This document shows positions 35,405 to 43,555 of a stretch of DNA of 64,000 nucleotides, piece after piece; the stretch's first letter is position 1; each line of letters opens with the position of its first letter. The stretch is from Poriferisodalis sp965221945 (GTDB taxonomy: Bacteria > Actinomycetota > Acidimicrobiia > Acidimicrobiales > Poriferisodalaceae). The translations under genes and the position numbers were made by a program. The notes under the pieces are model-generated. The model was not told where the DNA came from. It did not search any database and saw only the letters and a program-made list of their open reading frames with translations. The stretch lies in NCBI RefSeq assembly GCF_965221945.1, contig NZ_OZ244925.1:1178001-1242000 (forward strand), written 5' to 3'.

Positions 35405-36089
35405 GTGTCTGTATCGCAAGAACGGTGCCCGCTTGTACTCCGAGGCGGGCCGAAGGTGTAGTGAGTTCGTTGCTCAGTCCGAGCGACGCCGCACTGGGGA
35501 GCGGCATCGATCCGGTCAAGTTCCATCGCAGCCCAGTCGTACGCACGCTGGCGGCTCCGCCCACGGCGAGCAGCGTCAGCAGATTCCCGTCGCCCGACGG
35601 CAATGCAATGGTCATGCCGGTGGTTGCAGCGCGTACGACGCTCGCGCCGACGTAGGCCACGAGCGGCAGCGCGGCATAGCGAGGCCGTGCGAGCATCGTC
35701 ACCGAGATCATCATGTGGTCGAGCCTGCCGCCGGCACCGCTGGCCAGTGCGATCTCAGCGGGATCCAGCCCCCACGCGAAGCTCAGGGCCAAGTCCAGAT
35801 CGCTGTGCGCCTTATGCCGATGGTGTCGCTGGACTACGAGGTCGGGCCACTCGTCACGCGTGCGCGCCAGCATTCCGGCATCGATCGAATCGAAGTCTCC
35901 GACGGCAACGTGGGGTCGCAAGCCCAGCCGCAGCGTGTGGGCCAAGCCACGATCCACGGCAATCACGCAGGTGGGCTCACCGGGCGGGAGTCGGCGCGGC
36001 GCGCTGGGGCCGCCGTCGATGATCCAGACACAACGGGCATCGAGGTGTGCCCCGTCGAGGGACCACTCGCCAGATGCAGCCGGACTCAT
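35385..36089 (-). CDS. thiamine pyrophosphokinase-like protein
   Basis: 234 residues. It has VIAVDRGLAHTLRLGLRPHVAVGDFDSID and QRHHRHKAHSDLDLALSFAW, the TPK catalytic signatures for moving a pyrophosphate from ATP to thiamine. GAGGRLDHMMISVTML and a C-terminal beta domain (LTLLAVGGAASVRTTGLRW) complete the fold. First of a two-gene thiamine unit with the ThiB-like lipoprotein, so uptake and activation of thiamine are likely coordinated. No TPP riboswitch can be recognised in the short region upstream. Divergent from the PBP gene. Confidence 0.85.
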   Translation of the reverse strand: MSPAASGEWSLDGAHLDARCVWIIDGGPSAPRRLPPGEPTCVIAVDRGLAHTLRLGLRPHVAVGDFDSIDAGMLARTRDEWPDLVVQRHHRHKAHSDLDLALSFAWGLDPAEIALASGAGGRLDHMMISVTMLARPRYAALPLVAYVGASVVRAATTGMTIALPSGDGNLLTLLAVGGAASVRTTGLRWNLTGSMPLPSAASLGLSNELTTPSARLGVQAGTVLAIQTHGKPLP

Positions 36090-36166
36090 GGCACCAGTGT
36101 GATGCCCAGCGGCCGGTTTGTGGCGCGCCGGGCGCGCGATGTCGGCCCGGTACCTTGCAGTTCAAC

Positions 36167-38434
36167 GTGGACATCGTCCGCCGGCTCGCCCGGCTGCCCC
36201 TACTCGCCGTGATGATCGCGCTCTGCGCAGCCGTCGTCACGATCGGCGCCCGCGCCTCCGCGCCCCATGTCGCAAGCACCCTCGACGCCGTCGAACGCGA
36301 CCGCGATCACATCACGATCGACTTGCGGCCCGGGGCTCAGCGGACCCAGGTATTTGACTCCGACGGCAATCCGATCGGCATCCTGCTGAATGACATCGAC
36401 CGCGAGATCATCACGCTGGACCAGGTGCCCGACGAAGTCCTTGCCACGATCGTGGCGGTGGAGGACAGCAAGTTCTGGCTCCACAACGGTGTGGATCTGC
36501 GGGCGACTGCACGCGCACTGGCGTCGAACGTGTCCGCTGGCGGGATTGCGTCAGGTGGCTCCACGATCACCCAGCAGATCGTCAAGCTCCGTGTGGTGGG
36601 CAGCGAGCGCAGCTTCAACCGCAAGATCCGCGAGGCGGTGATTGCGGCCCGGCTCGAGGAAGATTTCTCCAAGGAACAGATCCTCGAGTTCTACGTCAAC
36701 GAGGTGTACCTCGGAAACGGGGCGTACGGACTGCAAGCCGGGGCCGAGACCTACTTCGGCAAGGACGTCTCGGCGCTCGACGTGGGCGATGCAGCATTCC
36801 TGGCAAGTCTCATTCGCAGCCCCGGCCTGTTTGACGGGTTCGATCAGAACATCTCCACGATGACCCGACGGCGCAGCAGGTCGCTGCAGCAAGCCGTCGA
36901 TGCAAGGATCATCACGGAGGCCCAGCGGGACGCATTCGAACGGCGGCCGCTGCCAAGTCGCAACCTGTCGCCGCGTCGCACCGACGTGACGCTTCGACGT
37001 GACTACTTCTTGGTCGAAGTGCGGCGGGCCCTGCTGGCCAACCCAGCTCTCGGAGACACCTACCAGGCCCGCTTCAGCCAGGTGTTCGGCGGCGGTCTGA
37101 GAGTGTGGACGACGCTGCGTCCCGAGTTGCAAAGGGCTATGCGCACCTCCGTGGCGGAGGTCCTGCCGGAGGGCACGGGCGAATTCGAGGTGTCCATCGT
37201 CAGCGTCGATCCGTCCACCGGAGCGGTGCTCGCGTTCATCGGCGGACCTGCCTTCAGCGATTCGGAATTCAACCTCGCCACCCAAGGCCGGCGCCAACCC
37301 GGATCGTCGTTCAAGCCCTACGTCCTTTCGGCCGCGATCGAGCGCGCCGGCCTTTATCCGTTCGACACGATCAGCGGGCAGGGACCATGCGTGTTCCCCA
37401 ACCCGCCGCTCGACGACTACAAGGTGAGCAACTTCGCCAACAGCCCAGGTCGGGTCGCCACGCTGGCCCAGCAGGCAACCGCCAGCTCGAACTGCGCGTT
37501 CGTCCGACTGGGCCTGGTCACCGGTCTGGATGAGGTCGTCGGGATGGCGAATCGCCTCATCGGCCGGTCGGGCGAGGACAGCTACCTGCCGTATCCGTCC
37601 ATCTCGCTGGGCGCGCAAGAGATCACCCCCCTCGAACAGGCCTTGGGTTTCGGCACGTTCGTCAACGGCGGAGTTCGGATGGAGCCGTTCTATGTGACCC
37701 GCATCGAGAACAACTTCGGGGAAGTGCTCTACGAGCATGCGCCGCACGGACGGCGGGTGGTGTCGTCGGTCACAGCGGATTGGGTGACTTCGGTTCTCGA
37801 GGAAAATGTGCGATCTGGCACCGGGACGCGGGCGCAGCTTGCGAGCGGACAAGCCGCCGCCGGCAAGACCGGCACGACGCAGTCATTTCATGACGCCTGG
37901 TTCGTGGGCTTCACGCCGCACATGTCGACCGCAGTGTGGATGGGCCATCCCGACGAGCAGGTCCCGATGGGCGAAATCCAGGGTCGGCGAGCCACCGGGG
38001 GCTGGATCCCGGCGCGCATCTGGTCCTCCTACATGGAGCGGGCTCTGGAGAACACCCAACTACGAGGATTCCCGCCCGCGCCGCCCCCGTCTCGGGCCAG
38101 CCAGTACCTATTCCTGTCCGGGGATACCTGCTCGATCGCCGTAGCCGTGACGCCGTCGGAGCCTCCGCTCGAATTCGACCTGCCATGCAGCATGGTTCGC
38201 CCAACCGCGGACAACGAATTCGAGCCACTGCCTGATGCGCTCTGCAAGGTTGCAGTGCCAGCAGCCGATGGCGAGACGAGGTTCGAGTGGATCCGCTGCA
38301 CCCAGATCGCAACCGAGCTCAGGGCGCGAGCGACCGAACCCGTGGGCGATACTGACGAATCCATCCCGCAGGGCAGCACAGATCAAACTGGTGGAGATCC
38401 CGGCGGGGACGGAACACAAGACGACCAGGCCTGA
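36167..38434 (+). CDS. class A penicillin-binding protein (transglycosylase/transpeptidase)
   Basis: 755 residues from GTG 36167, which puts the single TM helix (ARLPLLAVMIALCAAVVTIGA) near the N-terminus. An ATG at 36047 would run through the divergent TPK start. The GT51 domain (about 45-230) has VEDSKFWLHNGVDLRATARAL, with the catalytic Glu, then GGSTITQQIVK and RKIREAVIAARLEE. The transpeptidase domain (about 340-620) has SxxK in GSSFKPY, SxN in ASSNCAF and KTG in AGKTGTTQSFHD. It polymerises and crosslinks peptidoglycan. The C-terminal about 130 residues have four Cys and an acidic tail (DQTGGDPGGDGTQDDQA), possibly a disulfide-stabilised extracellular region. Confidence 0.92.
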   Translation: MDIVRRLARLPLLAVMIALCAAVVTIGARASAPHVASTLDAVERDRDHITIDLRPGAQRTQVFDSDGNPIGILLNDIDREIITLDQVPDEVLATIVAVEDSKFWLHNGVDLRATARALASNVSAGGIASGGSTITQQIVKLRVVGSERSFNRKIREAVIAARLEEDFSKEQILEFYVNEVYLGNGAYGLQAGAETYFGKDVSALDVGDAAFLASLIRSPGLFDGFDQNISTMTRRRSRSLQQAVDARIITEAQRDAFERRPLPSRNLSPRRTDVTLRRDYFLVEVRRALLANPALGDTYQARFSQVFGGGLRVWTTLRPELQRAMRTSVAEVLPEGTGEFEVSIVSVDPSTGAVLAFIGGPAFSDSEFNLATQGRRQPGSSFKPYVLSAAIERAGLYPFDTISGQGPCVFPNPPLDDYKVSNFANSPGRVATLAQQATASSNCAFVRLGLVTGLDEVVGMANRLIGRSGEDSYLPYPSISLGAQEITPLEQALGFGTFVNGGVRMEPFYVTRIENNFGEVLYEHAPHGRRVVSSVTADWVTSVLEENVRSGTGTRAQLASGQAAAGKTGTTQSFHDAWFVGFTPHMSTAVWMGHPDEQVPMGEIQGRRATGGWIPARIWSSYMERALENTQLRGFPPAPPPSRASQYLFLSGDTCSIAVAVTPSEPPLEFDLPCSMVRPTADNEFEPLPDALCKVAVPAADGETRFEWIRCTQIATELRARATEPVGDTDESIPQGSTDQTGGDPGGDGTQDDQA

Positions 38435-38468
38435 GCCCGATGCACGTTCACTCGACCACTGGACACCG

Positions 38469-39239
38469 ATGACGTCAGACGCTTCCGAGCCAGGTGCTCA
38501 GACCGGTGAGCCCGGCGCCCGGTCGAGCGGGCTGGCAGCACTCGGCCAGCTCGCGGACCTCGACGTTCGGCTGGAACAGATCGATCATCACGTCAAGCAC
38601 CTGCCTGAGCGCGAGACCCGCACCGGTATCGCGGCCGAGCTTGCCAAGCTGGCAGCTGAGGCAAGGATGCTTGACGCTCAGATCGGGGACCTGGAGCGCC
38701 AACAGCGCAAACAGGAAGATGAAGTCGCACGCATCGAGGCCAAGCGCGCGCACAATTCCGAGCGACTGTACGAGAGCCACCTGACGTCCCCGAAGGAGGC
38801 GGAAGCGCTCACGGCGGAGGCAGAATCACTCGGGCGACGCCAGATAGAGATCGAGGACCAGATCCTCGAATTGATGGAGCAGCTTGAGCCGCTCAGCAGC
38901 GCCCGAGCCGATCTGGCGGGACGCCACGCAACGGCGACGGAACACAAGGCAGCAGTGGACGCTGCAATCGCCGCCGCGGAGAGCGAGGCCGGCACTCAGC
39001 ACAACGAGGTAATCGCCGAGCGGGAGGCGCTCGTCGGCTCAGCCGATCCCGATCTGGTGTCGGTCTATGAGGAGCGCCGGGCGATTGCCCGGGGCGCTCC
39101 TGTCGTCGGCCGGCTCGTCGGCACCACCTGCAGCGCGTGCCACCTCGAGGTCTCTTCGGTCGACTTCGAGCGAATCGTGCACCTCGAACCCGACGAGTTA
39201 GTCGAGTGTCCCCAATGTGGGGCACTGCTCGTGCGCTGA
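38469..39239 (+). CDS. coiled-coil zinc-ribbon protein (CdsZ/zf-RING_7-like)
   Basis: 256 residues from ATG 38469. About 160 residues of heptad-rich coiled coil (LGQLADLDVRLEQIDHHVK onward) are followed by a C-terminal zinc ribbon with CSACHLEV and ECPQCGALL. The layout is that of actinobacterial zinc-ribbon proteins next to cell-wall or RNase H genes, and of Chlamydia CT398/CdsZ. Function unresolved. It begins 35 bases after the PBP stop and may share its transcript. Confidence 0.85.
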   Translation: MTSDASEPGAQTGEPGARSSGLAALGQLADLDVRLEQIDHHVKHLPERETRTGIAAELAKLAAEARMLDAQIGDLERQQRKQEDEVARIEAKRAHNSERLYESHLTSPKEAEALTAEAESLGRRQIEIEDQILELMEQLEPLSSARADLAGRHATATEHKAAVDAAIAAAESEAGTQHNEVIAEREALVGSADPDLVSVYEERRAIARGAPVVGRLVGTTCSACHLEVSSVDFERIVHLEPDELVECPQCGALLVR

Positions 39240-39281
39240 GCCGGTGGATCCACCGGCCCAGCTACGCAGGGGAACGGACTG

Positions 39282-39800
39282 ATGTTGCTGTGGTTCGTGG
39301 CGACGTCACTGGTGGCAATGCGCTGGTGCTTCGGCGATCCTGCCATCGACCATCGCCTTATCGTGGCGGGGGCGCTGCTGCCCGACGTCATGCATGCTGC
39401 AACTGGCGGAGCGCCCTTCACTCACTCATTGGCGCTGCCGGCCAGTGGACTTGTGGCAGTGATGCTGGCGACCGTCGGGCGTCGGCGGACGCGTCGCCGC
39501 TGGCTGGCGCTGCCGATCGGTGTCTTCTGGCATCAGGTGTTCGAAGGTGCGTGGATCCAGCCCGCACTGTTCTGGTGGCCCGTGGGAGGCGACACGGCAG
39601 GCGCGACGTTGCCGCTTGCCGCTAGGAGCGTGTGGCTGATCGGCACCATGGAACTCGTAGGTCTCGCCGGCTGCTGGTGGATTTGGCGCGCCAGCGGTAT
39701 GGTGCACAGCTCGGCGGCTCGGGCCGATTTCTGGCGAGCTGGACGTTTGGCCTACCGTGGCGGACCGCAGTACCGGCGAGGCGGAGGTGGCCCATGCTGA
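39282..39800 (+). CDS. small integral membrane protein, YdjM/DUF457-like
   Basis: 172 residues, with about four hydrophobic segments (6-20, 50-70, 80-95, 118-138). VAGALLPDVMHAATGGAPFTHSLALP resembles the Asp/His motif (PDxxH...THS) of the YdjM-like membrane-bound hydrolase group. The tail is Arg/Gly-rich. Its TGA (39798-39800) overlaps the first of two duplicated start sites of the histidine phosphatase gene (ATGCTGA). Confidence 0.6.
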   Translation: MLLWFVATSLVAMRWCFGDPAIDHRLIVAGALLPDVMHAATGGAPFTHSLALPASGLVAVMLATVGRRRTRRRWLALPIGVFWHQVFEGAWIQPALFWWPVGGDTAGATLPLAARSVWLIGTMELVGLAGCWWIWRASGMVHSSAARADFWRAGRLAYRGGPQYRRGGGGPC

Positions 39801-39848
39801 TCCTCGTACGCCACGGGCGCCCATGCTGATCCTCGTGCGCCACGGGCG
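39791..39848 (+). repeat. 29-bp tandem duplication of a gene start
   Basis: Unit 1 (39791-39819) and unit 2 (39820-39848) each begin CCCATGCTGATCCTCGT and end CGCCACGGGCG; only one base differs (GTA/GTG). Because 29 is not a multiple of three, the copies lie in different frames. Each copy contains a full start and the first nine codons of the phosphatase (MLILVRHGR). Confidence 0.95.
39794..39829 (+). CDS. 11-codon leader ORF created by the duplication
   Basis: ATG 39794 encodes MLILVRHGRPC and stops at TGA 39827-39829, overlapping the true phosphatase ATG at 39823. It has the only good Shine-Dalgarno sequence here (GGAGG at 39783-39787), while the true ATG has none in front of it. It also repeats the same ATGCTGA overlap that joins the upstream gene to it. 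Translation of the enzyme would then depend on re-initiation, or on read-in from an in-frame upstream start at 39757. Confidence 0.6.
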   Translation: MLILVRHGRPC

Positions 39849-40440
39849 CACGAGTGCCAACGCGGCGGGACTGTTGCAGGGGCGCGTCGACAACGAGCTC
39901 GACGAGGTCGGCGTTCAGCAAGCCGATCAGATCGCTGCTGCGCTCTCGCGTGGCGATCACCGGCCCGACAGGATCGTGTCCTCGCCGCTGCTGCGAGCTC
40001 GCCAGACCGCAGATGCCACCAGTGAGCTGCTGGGGCTCGAGATGTCCATTGACGAGCGTTGGTCAGAGCTGGATTACGGCGAGTGGGACGGGATCCCAAT
40101 CTCGGAGGTGCGAGCCGAGATGTGGGAGCAATGGCGTGCCGATCCCGGATTTACCTTGCCAGGAGGCGAGTCGCTGGCAGCTCTCAATGTTCGGGTCGCT
40201 GCAGCGTGCGATGTCGTGGCCGCCGAGGCAGCAGAGCTGACCATCGCGGTCTTCACGCACGTCTCACCGATCAAATCGGCGGTTCGGTGGGCCCTCGGCA
40301 CCGCCGAAGAGATCGGCTGGCGCATGCATGTCGCCCAGGCCCAGATCACTCGGATCGGCTTCCGGTCAGGTGCGCCAGTGCTCAGTGCGTTCAACGACAC
40401 GTCGCACTTGGAACCCGGCGGGCCTCGTACCAGCAGCTGA
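39823..40440 (+). CDS. histidine phosphatase family protein (phosphoglycerate-mutase-like)
   Basis: 205 residues from ATG 39823. The catalytic block is LILVRHGRTSANAAG (phospho-His in RHG), with DRIVSSPLLRARQTA, WSELDYGEWDG and the second catalytic His in FTHVSPIKSAVR. It is a broad-specificity phosphatase of the CobC/GpmB type; alpha-ribazole phosphatase or RNase H-linked roles are possible but unproven. The duplicated 5' end described at 39791-39848 makes its translation start unusual. Confidence 0.88.
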   Translation: MLILVRHGRTSANAAGLLQGRVDNELDEVGVQQADQIAAALSRGDHRPDRIVSSPLLRARQTADATSELLGLEMSIDERWSELDYGEWDGIPISEVRAEMWEQWRADPGFTLPGGESLAALNVRVAAACDVVAAEAAELTIAVFTHVSPIKSAVRWALGTAEEIGWRMHVAQAQITRIGFRSGAPVLSAFNDTSHLEPGGPRTSS

Positions 40441-40472
40441 GCGTCGTAACTCTCCGCTGGCCAGTGGGGGGC

Positions 40473-40839
<367 letters not shown>

Positions 40840-40920
40840 GCAGCCAACAAGGCTAGTCAGGACCCGAGCGGCCCGTGAGCGCAGCGAACGAGAGCGGGTA
40901 ACCGAGCACCAAGGGGTAGG

Positions 40921-41364
40921 TCAGCGCTTGCGCGAACGGCGTGAGTCCTCGGGATCCAGCAACGAACGTCGACGCTGTCGCACGATGCCGGCAAGCACGC
41001 CGCCCAAAGTCGCCAGCGACGCCGCCAACAGCATCACGAGCGGGAGCCCCAGGGGTGCAACCGCCTCGCCGGAACCGAAGCGACGGATCAGTTGCACCAC
41101 CACGGCCAGGACCATCACGGGCCCAGAGGTCAGGATTGCCGACAGGAGGTGATTTTCGCGAGCTTTGGCCGCAGCGACAGCGCCCCCGGCGATCAGTCCG
41201 ACGAACAGCAGACCATTGACGGCGTACGCCGCAGCAGTCTGCTCCGGCACCAGGCTCCCGAGGGCGACGCCCACCACAAGCGCGGTACCAACCGAAACGA
41301 GCGCGCCAGGCACGACCGCTCGACGCTCGACGCTTTGACCGAAGACTTGTAAGAAACTGCGCAT
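40921..41364 (-). CDS. four-TM membrane protein, function unknown
   Basis: 147 residues with four hydrophobic segments near 18-38, 46-66, 77-95 and 104-125, and a basic C-terminus (RQRRRSLLDPEDSRRSRKR). The arrangement resembles the small TIGR04086-type membrane family, but I cannot confirm it. It lies just upstream of rnpB on the same strand and is divergent from the WhiB gene. Confidence 0.6.
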   Translation of the reverse strand: MRSFLQVFGQSVERRAVVPGALVSVGTALVVGVALGSLVPEQTAAAYAVNGLLFVGLIAGGAVAAAKARENHLLSAILTSGPVMVLAVVVQLIRRFGSGEAVAPLGLPLVMLLAASLATLGGVLAGIVRQRRRSLLDPEDSRRSRKR

Positions 41365-41507
41365 GGTGTGGCTTTCCGCCTGCGGCGTGAGGTATCAGGT
41401 TGTCGAGGGCCAAGGGTGTGTCCAAGGGCGTTGGAGAACAGTCTGCGCCCTCAGTGCAAGCCTCACTCATCAGGATCTTCGGGGGCTACTGAACGCTCAA
41501 TAAGCCC

Positions 41508-41535
41508 TTGACAAGAGGCAACGCATCGGCAAGAT
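41508..41535 (+). promoter_or_regulatory. candidate promoter of the whiB-like gene
   Basis: TTGACA at 41508-41513, with CAAGAT at 41530-41535 as a weak -10 box after a 16-base spacer. The ATG is at 41546. The -35 match is perfect, the -10 match poor. Confidence 0.3.
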
Positions 41536-41545
41536 TGCGCGTGAG

Positions 41546-41944
41546 ATGCCTACTGTCACAGCAACAACACGCGTCAGCCCACGGGTCGTGAGATCACAAC
41601 CCGCGAGCACGGACCCCATCCGGGTTGTCGTAGATCAGCACGGTGGCCTCGCCACCGACTTGCTCGCATGGCAGCGTCACGCTGCGTGTCGAGGCCTCGA
41701 AGCCGAGATCTTCTACCCGCCTGACAGCGACGGAGCGGGCGACGAAGAGGGCGCCTTCGAGGCGAAAGCGGTCTGCGCGGCCTGCGCGGTATCGGGCGAA
41801 TGCCTCGAATACGCGCTTGCAGTTCGGGAGAAGGAGGGCGTCTGGGGCGGGCAGACGGCCGCGGAGCGTGTACGCATCATTCGCCGAAGGCGCCGCGCCG
41901 CAGCGCGTGCTCGCAACGCTCAGGCGGCTGCCAGCTCGAACTGA
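41546..41944 (+). CDS. WhiB-family iron-sulfur regulator
   Basis: 132 residues. Four cysteines ligate a [4Fe-4S] cluster: one in RHAACRGLE, two in AVCAACAVSGEC (CxxC plus the fourth at CxxxxxC). The G(V/I)WGG turn is GVWGGQTAAERVR, followed by a basic helix IIRRRRRAAARAR for DNA or sigma-factor contact. WhiB proteins bind the principal sigma factor and respond to redox or NO. The N-terminal 40 residues are variable. Which Wbl class it belongs to cannot be fixed without alignment, though short length and the context suggest WhiB1/2-like. Confidence 0.93.
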   Translation: MPTVTATTRVSPRVVRSQPASTDPIRVVVDQHGGLATDLLAWQRHAACRGLEAEIFYPPDSDGAGDEEGAFEAKAVCAACAVSGECLEYALAVREKEGVWGGQTAAERVRIIRRRRRAAARARNAQAAASSN

Positions 41945-42031
41945 ACGACTTGATCCAGACCGCCGCGCCCGCACAGCACGCGGCGAGAGGTGCGACCGGG
42001 CGCTTTTGGGCACATCGCTAGTGTCCGAACC

Positions 42032-43156
42032 GTGAACACTGTCACCACAGAGACTGGCGCCTCGGACATGGATGATCCTGACGGGGTCCCTGCACATCCA
42101 CTCGCACACTTCGGCGGCTGGAAGGCCGTCCTCACAGATCTGGTGGCAGGCATAGACCTGAGCCCGGAAGTGGCGCGCGCAGCGCTCGGCAGCATCCTGA
42201 GCGAGAACGCCACCGATGCCCAGCTGGCCGGCTTCATCATCGCTCTTGGAATGAAGGGCGGTTCGGTCCCTGAGCTCACAGGTCTCGTGGACGCCATGCA
42301 CGATGCGGCAGTCCCGCTGACGGCCCCCGACGGCGCGATCGACATCGTCGGCAGTGGCGGAGCCCCGGGGCGGCAGCAACACGCACTCAGCGTCTCCACC
42401 ATGGCGGCGTTCGTTGCGGCGGCCGCCGGCGCGGTGATCTGCAAGCACGGCTCGGTGGCAGCCACATCGTCGTCGGGTTCGTTCGACACCCTCAAAGCGC
42501 TGGGTCTTGCGATCGATCTGGACGGGCCCGCGGTCGAACGGTGTATCTCGGAGATCGGATTGGGATTCGCATTCGCCAAGAAATTTCATCCGGCAATGCG
42601 CTTCGCAGGGCCGGTGCGCACCGAGCTCGGTGTGCCCACCACATTCAACTTCCTAGGACCGCTGGCAAACCCCGCCCGCGTGAAACGTCAGGTGCTCGGG
42701 GTCAGCGACCCGGTGATGGCGCCACGCGTCGCCGGGGTGCTCGCGGCCCGGGGTGCGGAACTGGCGCTGATTGTCCATGGCGCAGACCGCCTCGATGAGA
42801 TCACGTTGACGGACCTCACGCGCATTTACGAAGTGCGCGAGGGAGAGATCACCGACGAATTCCAGTTCGATCCGACGTCGATCGGCCTCGAACGCGTCAA
42901 TCGAGCCGCTCTGTGGGGCGGCACCCCGCAGCAGAACGCAGACATCCTGCGGACGATCGTTGCCGGTGAAGAGACCGGACCCAGAGCTCAGATCGTGGAG
43001 CTCAACGCCGGTGCGGGATTGGTCGTCGCGGGACTGGCTGAGAGTTTCGCGGAAGGCTTCGAGTTGGCCCGCGACGCTGTGGCTGACGGGCGTGCAGCCG
43101 CGAAGCTCGAAGCGGCGATCGAGCTCACGACGCGGCTGGCGGCAGACGGCACCTAG
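42032..43156 (+). CDS. anthranilate phosphoribosyltransferase-like protein (TrpD fold, altered PRPP loop)
   Basis: 374 residues from GTG 42032; ATG 42068 is an alternative. The fold signatures are present: ILSENATDAQLAGFIIALGMKG, VSTMAAFVAAAAGAVICKHGS, FAFAKKFHPAMRFAGPVRTELGVPT and FNFLGPLANPA. In TrpD the PRPP/metal loop is normally GTGGD; here it reads DIVGSGGAPGRQQ, with Ala and Pro where the Asp is expected, and KHGN(R) is KHGSV. The overall match, including FNxLGPLxNPA, favours true TrpD, but the altered loop may change PRPP use. It makes N-(5'-phosphoribosyl)-anthranilate if functional. No other trp gene is nearby, so a different amine acceptor is possible. Confidence 0.82.
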   Translation: MNTVTTETGASDMDDPDGVPAHPLAHFGGWKAVLTDLVAGIDLSPEVARAALGSILSENATDAQLAGFIIALGMKGGSVPELTGLVDAMHDAAVPLTAPDGAIDIVGSGGAPGRQQHALSVSTMAAFVAAAAGAVICKHGSVAATSSSGSFDTLKALGLAIDLDGPAVERCISEIGLGFAFAKKFHPAMRFAGPVRTELGVPTTFNFLGPLANPARVKRQVLGVSDPVMAPRVAGVLAARGAELALIVHGADRLDEITLTDLTRIYEVREGEITDEFQFDPTSIGLERVNRAALWGGTPQQNADILRTIVAGEETGPRAQIVELNAGAGLVVAGLAESFAEGFELARDAVADGRAAAKLEAAIELTTRLAADGT

Positions 43157-43157
43157 C

Positions 43158-43394
43158 GTGGTTGTCGGCCTCTCGCTCCCTTTCGGCGTCGGTGACGTCG
43201 TTCGACTAGCGGAGACAGCCGACGAGCGCCGTTCCTGCTTGGTCGGACGAACGGGCACTGTGGTTGGCTTACGACCGGGGGACCGTCGGGTGATGGCGAT
43301 CGTCGCATTCGACGGCGGCCCACCGCAGACGGTGTTGGTGTACGGCGTCGACGAGGCGGAGCTCGTCGAGCGCTACCGCCACGGGATGAGCTGA
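43158..43394 (+). CDS. small SH3-like beta protein, unknown
   Basis: 78 residues from GTG 43158, one base after the TrpD stop. PFGVGDVVRLAE, then CLVGRTGTVVGL and VAFDGGPPQTVLVYGVDEAELV has the turn pattern of a KOW/SH3-like barrel, as in small nucleic-acid- or metal-enzyme-associated proteins. Co-translation with trpD is likely. No family recognised. Confidence 0.55.
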   Translation: MVVGLSLPFGVGDVVRLAETADERRSCLVGRTGTVVGLRPGDRRVMAIVAFDGGPPQTVLVYGVDEAELVERYRHGMS

Positions 43395-43413
43395 ACACAG
43401 CGTCCCGCTGTGT
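43395..43413. terminator. hairpin just after a stop codon
   Basis: ACACAGCG, loop TCC, CGCTGTGT: an 8-bp perfect stem starting at the base after the TGA of the small ORF. The following CTTGG has few Ts, so it is only a weak intrinsic terminator for the trpD-like transcript. Confidence 0.5.
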
Positions 43414-43466
43414 CTTGGTGCCTCAGCGGATAGGCGGCGATGCCCGGCAGCCCCGACGGCCTGGAC

Positions 43467-43507
43467 TTTGCGCAGAAATGCCGCCACAGACGGCAAATTT
43501 GCGCAAA
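43467..43507. terminator. bidirectional hairpin between convergent genes
   Basis: TTTGCGCAGAAATGCCG and CGGCAAATTTGCGCAAA pair over 17 positions with three mismatches around a 7-base loop (CCACAGA). T/A-rich bases flank both ends. It lies between the trpD unit (+) and the kinase gene (-), where a two-way terminator is expected. Confidence 0.6.
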
Positions 43508-43555
43508 GAAGGCGTGACAGCAACTTTCCGAGACGTCACCTCTCCGCGCGGCCTC

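Noticed and set aside
36090..36170. TPP riboswitch before the thiamine genes
   Set aside because: The CUGAGA and ACCUGAU core elements are not seen in the short upstream region.
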